In this document: positions 1 through 6,587 of the stretch, piece after piece
Layout: every line of letters begins with the position of its first letter
Numbering within the stretch: position 1 is the stretch's first letter
DNA from: an uncultured Clostridia bacterium
GTDB taxonomy: Bacteria > Bacillota_A > Clostridia > Oscillospirales > Ruminococcaceae
Direction of reading: 5' to 3'
Assembly: GCA_947169455.1 (NCBI GenBank)
Contig: CAMVPV010000055.1
Location: forward strand, 1 to 7,697
DNA: 7,697 bases
Translations under genes and position numbers: made by a program
The notes under the pieces: model-generated
Seen by the model: the letters and a program-made list of their open reading frames with translations, nothing else
What the model was told of the DNA's origin: nothing
Databases searched by the model: none

Positions 1-1
1 G

Positions 2-223
2 CAGCAGGGCTATCCGCAGCAGCAGGGTTTCCAGCAGCAGGGCTATCCGCAGCAGGGCTATCCGCAGCAGCAGGGTTTCCAGCAGCAGGGCTATCCTCAG
101 CAGCAAGGTTTCCAGCAGCAGGGTTATCCTCAGCAGCAAGGTTTCCAGCAGCAGGGCTATCCTCAGCAGCAGGGATTTGCACCTCAGCAGGGCTATCCTC
201 AGCAGCAGGGGTTCGCTCAGCAG
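2..223 (+). repeat. In-frame tandem repeat, 33-bp unit encoding [11 protein letters not shown]
   Basis: Full 33-base units lie at 17-49, 65-97, 98-130 and 131-163. A 15-base half unit (QQGYP) lies at 50-64. A variant unit with two inserted codons (Ala-Pro) is at 164-199, and a decaying unit follows from 200. The array runs off the left edge. Units at 98-130 and 131-163 differ at one base, and both carry a CAA codon where other units have CAG, so they look like a recent tandem duplication. Every unit is a multiple of three bases, so copy-number change would keep the frame. Confidence 0.9.
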
Positions 224-565
224 TCCAATGACCCGATGGTCGCTAAGCCCATGAATGTTGGCGCGCCCGGTCAGCCCGGTTCATTCTACCACGGCGGCTC
301 GCGCTCTGTATATATGACTCCCGGCGGCGGTTCGGGATATATACCTCACAGCGGCTCTGTTTCGGTGACAGCAGCAGTCTCCGGCGGAAGCGCTTTCAAG
401 AACAGGCTCAAGAATATGCTCGGCGAGGACAGCGACGACGATCTCCTCACGGCTGATATCGGCGCAGGTTCCGCACCCGCAGCTCCTGCAGCACCGAGCA
501 AGGAAGATCTCAAGAAGCTTGCTATGGAAAAGAAGAAGCAGGCTAAGCTCAATGCGAAGAAATGA
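2..565 (+). CDS. Q/G/aromatic repeat protein with lysine-rich tail (5'-truncated)
   Basis: The reading frame is open from base 2 to the TGA at 563-565, giving the last 187 residues; the start lies upstream of the window. The first 74 visible residues are tandem QQQGF and QQQGYP units: 38 Gln, 7 Tyr and 6 Phe, with the aromatics evenly spaced. Next comes a Gly/Ser/Pro-rich stretch (about residues 75-130), then an acidic patch (GEDSDDD), an Ala/Pro linker (APAAPAAP), and a Lys-rich, probably helical C-terminus ([21 protein letters not shown], about 20 residues). No enzymatic motif, signal peptide or membrane segment is visible here; any folded domain must be upstream. The composition resembles prion-like or condensate-forming segments, and the basic tail could bind nucleic acid or acidic surfaces; both ideas are inference. 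I do not recognise the family. No convincing terminator follows, so read-through into the next gene is possible. An ATG at 236 lies inside the frame but has no ribosome site, and the repeat is clearly coding upstream of it. Confidence 0.8.
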   Translation, partial: QQGYPQQQGFQQQGYPQQGYPQQQGFQQQGYPQQQGFQQQGYPQQQGFQQQGYPQQQGFAPQQGYPQQQGFAQQSNDPMVAKPMNVGAPGQPGSFYHGGSRSVYMTPGGGSGYIPHSGSVSVTAAVSGGSAFKNRLKNMLGEDSDDDLLTADIGAGSAPAAPAAPSKEDLKKLAMEKKKQAKLNAKK

Positions 566-607
566 TTTTCCTGCACCTGTGATATACAAATATTTTATAA
601 AAATTGC

Positions 608-636
608 TTGAAATGCACATTATCATGTGCTATAAT
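608..636 (+). promoter_or_regulatory. Sigma-A promoter with extended -10
   Basis: The -35 box TTGAAA (608-613) is 17 bases from a consensus -10 TATAAT (631-636). The -10 is preceded by TGC (628-630), the extended -10 motif. Transcription would start near 643, giving a leader of about 60 bases for the gene starting at 705. This is among the best promoter matches in the window. Confidence 0.8.
615..630. promoter_or_regulatory. Perfect palindrome inside the promoter spacer (possible operator)
   Basis: GCACAT (615-620) and ATGTGC (625-630) are exact reverse complements around TATC. The palindrome fills the spacer between the -35 and -10 boxes and includes the extended -10 TG. A protein bound here would block RNA polymerase. 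The regulator is unknown; the position is seen, the operator role is inferred. Confidence 0.4.
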
Positions 637-690
637 ATAATCAGAGATGATATGTGTATCAATTATATATCATATATCAATTCTTGAAGA

Positions 691-698
691 AAGGAGAG
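691..698 (+). promoter_or_regulatory. Ribosome binding site deciding the start at 705
   Basis: AAGGAGAG at 691-698 lies six bases before the ATG at 705. An in-frame ATG at 654 has no such site and falls close to the predicted transcription start, so 705 is preferred. Confidence 0.8.
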
Positions 699-704
699 AT
701 ATTT

Positions 705-1232
705 ATGACATATTCGCTGAATAACATTAACGAAGCTGTCGATAGTAAATTCCTTGTTACCAAGAATATACATAATCAGGCACAGCAGGGAACGCTCGTC
801 CACATAATGGGCGGAGACGATTCCGGCGGGAATATCACGGTGAATTACCGCGTTACCGGCTCGGGACAGGATTTTACCATACATTTCAATACCCTTAAGG
901 AGTTCTGCAAGTGGGCAAGACCTGATACTTTCATTGCCCGTCACTATGAGAATTTCAGCACCAAGGAGATCATGAACTACATCAAGATAAGCGACCGCAC
1001 GTTCCTGACGTTCTGTCTCCCGATAATCATAGCTGCACTTGCGATAATCTGGTTCGTTATGGCAGTTCCGCTCAAGATGGCAAAGGGCGCAGTTATCGCC
1101 GGTATCATTCTTTCGGTGATCGCTGTTGTGGCAGTTATAATCTTCTACAAGAGCCAGAAGAGCCGTGTGAAGCTGAAGCTCTATCAGAAGGTAAGCTCCG
1201 GCTGGGCAGGCGGCGGCATCACCTTCAAGTAA
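705..1232 (+). CDS. Small two-helix membrane protein, unknown function
   Basis: The protein has 175 residues from the ATG at 705 (MTYSLNNINE...). Residues 1-98 are soluble and look like short strands (NITVNYRV, DFTIHF) followed by a helix (NTLKEFCKWARP). Two hydrophobic segments follow, at about 100-121 and 128-148, separated by a short loop containing lysines. The tail is basic (KSQKSRVKLKLYQK) and ends with a Gly-rich segment. The positive charge after the second helix suggests that both termini are cytoplasmic and the helices form a hairpin. There is no signal peptide, lipobox or catalytic motif that I recognise. It has its own strong promoter and a terminator 43 bases after the stop, so it appears monocistronic. 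I do not recognise the family; a small membrane-anchored accessory or stress protein is possible but unsupported. Confidence 0.85.
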   Translation: MTYSLNNINEAVDSKFLVTKNIHNQAQQGTLVHIMGGDDSGGNITVNYRVTGSGQDFTIHFNTLKEFCKWARPDTFIARHYENFSTKEIMNYIKISDRTFLTFCLPIIIAALAIIWFVMAVPLKMAKGAVIAGIILSVIAVVAVIIFYKSQKSRVKLKLYQKVSSGWAGGGITFK

Positions 1233-1270
1233 GGCGCCGCAGACCCTGACATCTGAATAGTAATGTACAG

Positions 1271-1320
1271 CAAAAAACAGACCGTATCACAATTCAGTGG
1301 TACGGTCTGTTTCGTTTTGT
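1271..1320. terminator. Bidirectional intrinsic terminator between convergent genes
   Basis: A perfect 12-bp stem pairs 1275-1286 with 1301-1312 (core ACAGACCGTA / TACGGTCTGT). It extends inward by a wobble and three further pairs (1287-1290 with 1297-1300), leaving a six-base loop. On the minus strand the stem is followed by six U (from A 1272-1277). On the plus strand it is followed by a T-rich run (1310-1320) broken by CG and one G. It lies between the stop of the 705-1232 gene and the exporter stop at 1330, so it can end transcription from both sides; the U-tract is better for the exporter operon. Confidence 0.88.
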
Positions 1321-1329
1321 ATCATGATC

Positions 1330-3099
1330 TCACGCTGACTGCGAGGTGTAGAGATCGTAGTATGCGCCGCGGCGCTCCATGAGCTCATCATGGCTGCCGC
1401 TCTCAACGATGCCCTTGTCGTCGATGTACATTATCCTGTCACAGCTACGTATCGTAGAAAGACGATGGGCGATTATGAACGATGTCCGTCCTTTCAGAAG
1501 CTCGCTGATGCCCTGCTGGAGCAGTGCTTCTGTCTTTGCGTCGATCGATGAGGTAGCCTCATCGAGCACGAGTATCTTCGGGTCGGAGAGCAGCGTTCTC
1601 GCAAAGCTGATGAGCTGCTTTTCACCGCCCGAAAGCTTCGAGCCGCGCTCATTTACTTCTGTGTCGTAGCCGTCCTTCATCATGAGTATCAGCTTGTCGG
1701 CACAGACCGTTTCGGCTGCCTTACGTATCTCACTGTCGGTGGCATCGAGCTTTCCGTAGCGGATGTTGTCCGCTATCGTGCCGCTGAATATGAAGCTGTC
1801 CTGGAGCATTATGCCAAGCTGTGAACGCAGGCTTTTCAGTGTTACCTCGGATATATCCTTGCCGTCCATTGTTATGCTGCCGCCGCGCAGATCGTAGAAG
1901 CGCGATATCAGCGAAACTATCGTAGATTTGCCCGCACCGGTCGGACCTACCAGCGCGATGCTCTCGCCAGGCTTCACATCGAAGGAAACATTCTCTATAA
2001 CGTCGATGTCGTCCTCGTAGCCGAATGTGACATTGTTGAAGGATACCTGTCCGCTTATCTCGCCGATATCCTCCGCACCGGGCTTGTCCTTGATGTCGGC
2101 AGGCTCATCGAGCGTTTCAAAGATACGTTCGAGGTAAGCTATGTTGTTTATGAAATTGTTCATGATATTGGAAATGCTCATTATAGGCTGCCAGAAGCGC
2201 GATGCGTAGCCGGTCATTGCGGCGAGAGTTCCGAGCGATACCTGCTCCGGACCGAGCACCAGCAGTCCGAATATGAACAGCGAAGCACGTATCATCGTGG
2301 AGATATTGTCCGTTGCCGGCCATACAAGGTTTGAATATTTTACCGCTGTCATCCAGCTTTTGCGGTACTTGTCATTGAGTCGGTCGTATATCCCCGCGTT
2401 CTCCTCCTCGCGGGTGAATACCTGAGTTATCCTCGCACCTACGATGTTTTCCTGGAGATATGCGTTCATGTTCGAGCTCTTGTTGGAAACGTCCTGCCAT
2501 GCCCTGCGCTGATGCTTCTTTATAGCGAACATCACCAGAATGAACAGCGGCAGACCGGACATAGCGATGAGCGAGAGCCGCACATCCACCATCAGCATGA
2601 ATATGAGTATCAGCAGCATATTCAGTATTTCCATTATGAAATTGATGATGCCGTTCGAGAGCATATCAGAAACGCTGTTCACGTAGTTTATCACGCGGAT
2701 AAGTATCTTTCCGTGCGGGCGGTCGTCGTAGTATGAGAAAGGCAGCTCCTGAAGGTGCGCGAAGAGGTCTTCACGGATATCGAAGATTATGTTCTGACCG
2801 ACCACGGTCATTATGCGTGAGCGCACCGTTCCGAGCGCCGTTGCCAGCGCCGAGAGCAAGAGCAGAAGTCCCGCGAGAGCCGCAAGCTCGCCGAGATCCT
2901 TGTTCGGTATGGATACATCGAGCGCACGGCGTGTTATCATGGGCCCCGCAAGTGAAGCAACTGCCGCCGCTATGCTCAGCAGAAGTGCTGTCACCATTTT
3001 GGTGCGGTACTTTTTAACATATACAAAGGAACGTTTCAGATGACTGAAATCAAATGGTGTTTCAAGCTGTTCGTCAATATCGTATTTGTTCCTTGCCAT
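1330..3099 (-). CDS. Heterodimeric ABC exporter, catalytic (canonical-site) subunit, TM288-like
   Basis: The 589-residue half-transporter has an N-terminal six-helix exporter domain (hydrophobic runs near 33-56, 70-95, 150-192 and 260-310) and a C-terminal ATPase domain. All residues for a working ATP site are present: A-loop Tyr361, Walker A GPTGAGKS (385-392, Lys391), Q-loop Gln433, Walker B with catalytic Glu514 (VLDEATSS), and switch His545 (IIAHRLST). Its signature is LSGGE (489-493) instead of LSGGQ. In TM287/288-type exporters this subunit's signature faces the degenerate site of the partner, so the change fits the family. It starts one base into the partner's stop (TAATG at 3101-3097), with GAGGTG eight bases upstream, implying translational coupling. 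It is second in the operon and ends in the hairpin at 1271-1320. The likely role is export of drugs, lipids or peptides across the inner membrane; the substrate cannot be read from sequence. Confidence 0.93.
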   Translation of the reverse strand: MARNKYDIDEQLETPFDFSHLKRSFVYVKKYRTKMVTALLLSIAAAVASLAGPMITRRALDVSIPNKDLGELAALAGLLLLLSALATALGTVRSRIMTVVGQNIIFDIREDLFAHLQELPFSYYDDRPHGKILIRVINYVNSVSDMLSNGIINFIMEILNMLLILIFMLMVDVRLSLIAMSGLPLFILVMFAIKKHQRRAWQDVSNKSSNMNAYLQENIVGARITQVFTREEENAGIYDRLNDKYRKSWMTAVKYSNLVWPATDNISTMIRASLFIFGLLVLGPEQVSLGTLAAMTGYASRFWQPIMSISNIMNNFINNIAYLERIFETLDEPADIKDKPGAEDIGEISGQVSFNNVTFGYEDDIDVIENVSFDVKPGESIALVGPTGAGKSTIVSLISRFYDLRGGSITMDGKDISEVTLKSLRSQLGIMLQDSFIFSGTIADNIRYGKLDATDSEIRKAAETVCADKLILMMKDGYDTEVNERGSKLSGGEKQLISFARTLLSDPKILVLDEATSSIDAKTEALLQQGISELLKGRTSFIIAHRLSTIRSCDRIMYIDDKGIVESGSHDELMERRGAYYDLYTSQSA

Positions 3100-4877
3100 T
3101 ATGCAGACACCTCACTTTCCGATGCACAGTTGATGCCGCTCTGGAGCTCATAGATCTGACGGTAGTAGCCTCCGCGCGATATGAGCTCGTCGTGTGTGCC
3201 GCTGTCGGTGATCTTCCCGTCCTCGAGAATTATTATCTTGTCGGCGTTCTTTGAGGACGATATGCGCTGTGCTATAACTATCTTGGTGCAGGGAAAGCCG
3301 AGGCGGTTTTCAAGCGCATCCTGAATGAAGCTCTCCGTTTCCATATCCACTGCGGAGGTAGTGTCGTCGAGTATCAGCACGGCGGGTCGGATAGCAAGAG
3401 CCCTCGCAAGGGATATCCTCTGTTTCTGTCCTCCCGAAAGACCCACGCCCCTCTCGCCGACTATCGTTTCGTACTTGTCCGGCAGCTTTTCGATGAAATC
3501 GGATGCCGCGGAAAGCTCGGCACAGCGGCGGACATAAGCCTCTTCGAGTTCGCTGTCCCCGAATGCGATGTTTGAATCTATCGTATCGGAGTAGAGCAGG
3601 ACGTCCTGTGTGGCAACTCCGATATTCTTGCGCAGGCTTTTCAGCTTGTGGAGCCTTACGTTGACCCCATCTACCAGCACTTCTCCGCTGTCGCAGTCAA
3701 AAAAGCGGGGTATCAGATTGATGAGCGAGGTCTTTCCGCTGCCTGTAGCACCCATTATCACAACTGTTTCGCCCGGTGAGATGTGGAAGCTGATATCGTC
3801 GAGTATCTTCTTTTCGCCTATCGAAAGGGTAACGTTCCTGAATTCGACCTCGCCCTTCAGATGCTCGCTGTCCTCCTCGGCATCGGTGCGGTCAACTATC
3901 TTCGGCGACTGATAGTATATCTCTATGACCTTTCCCGCAGAAGCCATGAAGCGGTGGAAGTCGTTCACGTAGGAGCCGAGGTTCCTCATAGGGTTGCTGA
4001 CCGCCCACAGAAGACCCGATATTGCGACGTACTGCCCCATTGTGAGGTGCTGCTGTATCATGAACCAGCCGCCGAACATCAGCAGTACCACGCTTAGCCC
4101 GCCCGCGAGCATATCGATTATCGGCATATACTTCAGCCATACCATTGCCGCGCTGATATTCGCGCTTCGGTAAGCCTCATCGTGCCGGCGGAATTTTTCT
4201 TTCTCGTGATCCTCGCGCACGAAAGCCTTTACTACGCGGTTTCCGGAGATATTCTCCTGCGCGGCGGTGTTCATTGCGGATGCTGTCTCACGCACCTTGC
4301 GGTAGGCGGGACCTGCGTGCTTCGAGAACACCCTCGTCACGCAGAATATCGCGGGAGTTAGCGCCAGTATGCAAAGCGCAGTGTGCCAGTCGATGATGAA
4401 GAAATACACCATCGATGCAATGAACAGCGCCAGTGATGCGACGCAGTCCTTGATCACCCACGATACCATGTGCCGAACCATATCGAGGTCACCGGTGAGG
4501 CGGGTCATCAGGTCGCCCGTGCGGTAGCGGTCATAGAATTCCATATCCTGGTTTTCTATCTTCCGGAAAAGGTGCGTGCGGATACGGTAGATCATACCCT
4601 GTGAGGCTGTCTCGTAATACATATTGCAGGCATACTGACAGACCGTCCGCAGGAAGGTGAGCCCTATCATACCGGCGAGCAGCTTATAGAACAGATCGCG
4701 GTGCAGCGCGAGGTTCCGGACGGCGTCGGGGTTCGATATGAACGTATCTATTATGCGCGACTGGAAATACGGCGCGGCGACGTGCAGTCCGCTGCAAACT
4801 ATCGAAAGCATCAGTGCAGCTATGTACTGAACGCGGCTGCCCTTCATGTTCACCCACAGCCATTTCAGCTGGAACAT
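3099..4877 (-). CDS. Heterodimeric ABC exporter, degenerate-site subunit, TM287/BmrC-like
   Basis: The 592-residue half-transporter is first in the exporter operon. It has a six-helix exporter domain (hydrophobic runs near 16-37, 64-84, 139-184 and 246-300) followed by an ATPase domain. Walker A is GATGSGKT (376-383, Lys382), Q-loop Gln424, and the signature an intact LSGGQ (480-484). The catalytic Walker B glutamate is Asp505 (LILDDTTSA), the switch histidine is Gln537 (IAQRIS), and the A-loop aromatic appears to be missing (VTLSIGE near 349-355). The Asp and the lost His are hallmarks of the non-hydrolysing subunit in TM287/288, BmrCD and LmrCD, so this is not decay. Its intact LSGGQ would complete the catalytic site of the downstream partner. 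The start at 4877 is supported by GGGAGG at 4892-4887 and a promoter just upstream. The substrate is unknown; multidrug export is the usual annotation. Confidence 0.93.
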   Translation of the reverse strand: MFQLKWLWVNMKGSRVQYIAALMLSIVCSGLHVAAPYFQSRIIDTFISNPDAVRNLALHRDLFYKLLAGMIGLTFLRTVCQYACNMYYETASQGMIYRIRTHLFRKIENQDMEFYDRYRTGDLMTRLTGDLDMVRHMVSWVIKDCVASLALFIASMVYFFIIDWHTALCILALTPAIFCVTRVFSKHAGPAYRKVRETASAMNTAAQENISGNRVVKAFVREDHEKEKFRRHDEAYRSANISAAMVWLKYMPIIDMLAGGLSVVLLMFGGWFMIQQHLTMGQYVAISGLLWAVSNPMRNLGSYVNDFHRFMASAGKVIEIYYQSPKIVDRTDAEEDSEHLKGEVEFRNVTLSIGEKKILDDISFHISPGETVVIMGATGSGKTSLINLIPRFFDCDSGEVLVDGVNVRLHKLKSLRKNIGVATQDVLLYSDTIDSNIAFGDSELEEAYVRRCAELSAASDFIEKLPDKYETIVGERGVGLSGGQKQRISLARALAIRPAVLILDDTTSAVDMETESFIQDALENRLGFPCTKIVIAQRISSSKNADKIIILEDGKITDSGTHDELISRGGYYRQIYELQSGINCASESEVSA

Positions 4878-4914
4878 ACTGTCATTCCTCCCTTATCTTA
4901 TAGTGTGTTGCATT

Positions 4915-4944
4915 ATTATAGCACAATGATTTCGGTAAAATCAA
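4915..4944 (-). promoter_or_regulatory. Promoter of the ABC exporter operon
   Basis: Read on the minus strand, the -35 is TTGATT (4944-4939) and the -10 is TATAAT (4920-4915), with an 18-base spacer. The -10 is preceded by TGC (4923-4921), so it is an extended -10 identical in its nine bases to the one at 628-636. Transcription would start near 4908, leaving a leader of about 30 bases before the ATG at 4877. Confidence 0.7.
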
Positions 4945-4946
4945 TG
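4924..4946. promoter_or_regulatory. Near-perfect palindrome over the exporter -35 and spacer (possible operator)
   Basis: Arms CAATGATTT (4924-4932) and AAATCAATG (4938-4946) match as inverted repeats at eight of nine positions around a five-base centre. The element covers the -35 box and most of the spacer of the exporter promoter. Drug exporters are often repressed by TetR-, MarR- or PadR-type proteins acting at such sites; no such regulator gene is in this window. Confidence 0.45.
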
Positions 4947-5140
4947 TATTATACTATTCTTTTTTTAACATATCCTCGCATTAAGCTGCGGCGGCAGATA
5001 TCGGGGGCGTACAGTTATTATTTCTTTGCGAACGGCGTTAGCCGCAATCGAAGATTTCCGTCTAACAAAAGCACAAAGGAACTCCCTGTGTCAGCTCCCG
5101 GAATGCCGCATAACATGAAATATCCCGTATTTGCGGAAAA

Positions 5141-5148
5141 AGGGAGGA
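5141..5148 (+). promoter_or_regulatory. Ribosome binding site deciding the murA start
   Basis: AGGGAGGA at 5141-5148 sits five bases before the ATG at 5154. That ATG begins MQKLIVNGG, the normal N-terminus of MurA. In-frame ATGs further upstream lack a comparable site. Confidence 0.9.
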
Positions 5149-5153
5149 TAATT

Positions 5154-6440
5154 ATGCAGAAACTGATAGTAAACGGGGGAAAAAAACTCGCGGGGGAGCT
5201 GAATATACAGGGTGCGAAGAATTCCGTGCTGCCGCTTATGGCAGCGGCGGTGCTGTGCGGCGGAAAGGTATTTCTCGGGGGCTGCCCGCGCATAACCGAC
5301 TGCTACGCTTCGATGCGCATACTCAACCGCCTCGGGTGCAGGGCATCGGGTAACGGCACTCTCACAGAAATAGACACCGCCGATATACATAGCACTTCAA
5401 TCCCCGATGAGCTCATGCGCGAGATGCGTTCGTCGGTGATATTCATGGGCGCTCTGCTCGGGCGCACGGGGAGCTGTACCGTCAGTCTGCCCGGCGGCTG
5501 CGACCTCGGCCCGCGCCCGATAGATATACACCTCGGCGCGCTGCGGAAAATGGGCGCGGAGATATCCGAGGAGCACGGCAGGATCACCTGCACCGCGCCG
5601 GAAGGTCTTTCCGGCACGAAGATAACTCTGCCGTTCCCCTCCGTCGGTGCGACCGAAAATATCATACTCGCGGCGGTGCTCGCAAAGGGCGATACCGTAA
5701 TAAAGAACGCAGCGCGCGAGCCGGAGATATGCGACCTCGCTGATTTCATCAATATGAACGGCGGCTCGGTATCGGGGGCGGGCGGCGGAACGATATTCAT
5801 TTCTGGCAGGAAAAAGCTCGTGCCTACCGGTGATATTTTTACCGTGATGCCCGACCGCATAGCCTGTGCGACCTATCTTTCCTATGCGGCGGCGCTGCCC
5901 GGGAGCGAGATACTTATTAAACGCTGCGTTCCCGCACACCTCGACGCGGTGACGGCAGTGTTCGAGCAGATGGGGTGTGCGGTGCGCACGTTCGGGGACA
6001 GTATATATCTGCGCCCGCCTGCGCGGCTGAAAAGCGCGGGCACCGTGCGCACGATGGTATATCCGGGGTTCCCGACCGATGCACAGGCTATGGTGATGAC
6101 CGATACCTGTCTTGCAGAGGGGATAACGCTGTTCACCGAGAACATCTTCGAGAACCGCTACCGTCACGTCGGAGAGCTGCAGCGCATGGGCGCGGATATC
6201 CGCACGGAGGGCAAGGTGGCGGCGGTAATGGGCGTCGGAAGGCTGTACGGCGCAAAGATAACCGCCCCCGACCTGCGCGGCGGAGCGGCGCTTGTGGGTG
6301 CGGCTCTCGCGGCAGAGGGGGAAAGCGAGATAGACAATGTGCTCTACATCGACCGCGGCTATGAGCTTCTGGAGGAAAACCTCTCCTCGCTCGGCGCAGA
6401 CGTCCGCAGAACGGTCGGGAGCCCCGACGGACGTGGATGA
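5154..6440 (+). CDS. murA: UDP-N-acetylglucosamine 1-carboxyvinyltransferase (MurA)
   Basis: MurA transfers enolpyruvate from phosphoenolpyruvate to UDP-N-acetylglucosamine in the cytoplasm, the first committed step of peptidoglycan synthesis. The 428 residues are close to the family's roughly 417-420, with a short extra tail. Key residues are visible: Lys22-Asn23 (GAKNSVLPL), the catalytic-loop Cys116 and Arg121 (SLPGGCDLGPRPID), Asp309 (FPTDAQAM), Arg335 (ENRYRHV), Arg375 (DLRGGAAL) and Arg401 (IDRGYE). Cys116 is the residue alkylated by fosfomycin; a Cys-to-Asp change gives resistance, and here Cys is kept. The gene is divergent from the exporter and 236 bases from the importer, so it looks monocistronic. 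It is visibly G+C rich (47 of 60 bases at 5461-5520 by hand count). Many Firmicutes carry two murA paralogues; which one this is cannot be settled from the window. Confidence 0.97.
   Translation: MQKLIVNGGKKLAGELNIQGAKNSVLPLMAAAVLCGGKVFLGGCPRITDCYASMRILNRLGCRASGNGTLTEIDTADIHSTSIPDELMREMRSSVIFMGALLGRTGSCTVSLPGGCDLGPRPIDIHLGALRKMGAEISEEHGRITCTAPEGLSGTKITLPFPSVGATENIILAAVLAKGDTVIKNAAREPEICDLADFINMNGGSVSGAGGGTIFISGRKKLVPTGDIFTVMPDRIACATYLSYAAALPGSEILIKRCVPAHLDAVTAVFEQMGCAVRTFGDSIYLRPPARLKSAGTVRTMVYPGFPTDAQAMVMTDTCLAEGITLFTENIFENRYRHVGELQRMGADIRTEGKVAAVMGVGRLYGAKITAPDLRGGAALVGAALAAEGESEIDNVLYIDRGYELLEENLSSLGADVRRTVGSPDGRG
6401..6433 (+). other. Strong hairpin overlapping the 3' end of murA
   Basis: CGTCCG (6401-6406) pairs with CGGACG (6428-6433), and TCGGG (6415-6419) pairs with CCCGA (6423-6427) around a three-base loop, leaving an eight-base bulge on the left arm. 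A T-run (6446-6450) follows 12 bases later, too far for a standard intrinsic terminator. It may slow polymerase or protect the mRNA end, or may just reflect local G+C richness. No better murA terminator was found before 6548. Confidence 0.3.
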
Positions 6441-6547
6441 GCACATTTTTCAATTGTCATTTATCTGCCGCGAAAGCGGGGATTGTCCGCTATTTCTATA
6501 TAATATGGGCACGGTGCGGATTTAATTGTGCATATAACGCAAAATGT

Positions 6548-6570
6548 GCGCAAACTATTGATTTTTGCGC
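6548..6570. promoter_or_regulatory. Inverted repeat around the importer -35 box
   Basis: GCGCAAA (6548-6554) and TTTGCGC (6564-6570) are perfect reverse complements, separated by nine bases that contain the -35 box. As DNA this is a plausible regulator site. As RNA from murA read-through it would form a 7-bp hairpin without a following U-tract, so it is unlikely to be a terminator. Confidence 0.4.
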
Positions 6571-6586
6571 GGTAATGCAGTATAAT
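6558..6586 (+). promoter_or_regulatory. Promoter of the amino-acid importer operon
   Basis: The -35 TTGATT (6558-6563) and -10 TATAAT (6581-6586) are separated by 17 bases. Transcription should start near 6593, giving a leader of about 84 bases before the ATG at 6677. There is no extended -10 TG here, unlike the other two promoters. Confidence 0.75.
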
Positions 6587-6587
6587 C

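Larger units (their letters stand above)
4878..5153. other. Divergent intergenic region between the exporter operon and murA
   Basis: This 276-base region holds the exporter promoter and palindrome at its left end. Its right half (about 4980-5140) should contain the murA promoter and leader, but I found no convincing -35/-10 pair on the plus strand. A small hairpin, CGGC-GTTA-GCCG, lies at about 5032-5043. The murA frame stays open across the whole region (in-frame ATG at 4926), but without a ribosome site and overlapping exporter control signals, so I treat it as non-coding. Confidence 0.6.

Noticed and set aside
2..223. Repeat array as a CRISPR or intergenic satellite
   Set aside because: The units are contiguous without spacers, in frame, and continuous with a coding sequence ending at 565.
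654..704. Upstream in-frame ATG giving a 192-residue version of the two-helix membrane protein
   Set aside because: It has no ribosome site and lies about 10 bases from the predicted transcription start, while the ATG at 705 has AAGGAGAG at good spacing.
3099..4877. Decayed exporter gene because catalytic Glu and His are missing
   Set aside because: The Asp and Gln replacements are the normal state of the degenerate-site subunit in heterodimeric exporters, and the rest of the protein is intact.
4701..5153. N-terminal extension of MurA to 579 residues
   Set aside because: It would overlap the exporter gene and its promoter, while MurA family N-termini begin at MQKLIVNGG (5154) with a strong ribosome site.
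5397..6446. 349-residue antisense frame opposite murA
   Set aside because: Its composition (Arg/His/Ala rich, no motifs) is that of a shadow of a G+C-rich gene, and murA on the other strand is certain.
6468..6479. CCGC-GAAA-GCGG hairpin as the murA terminator
   Set aside because: The stem is only four base pairs and no U-tract follows.
6499..6504. TATAAT as a further promoter upstream of the importer
   Set aside because: No -35 box lies at 16-18 bases; the nearest TTGTCC is only nine bases away.
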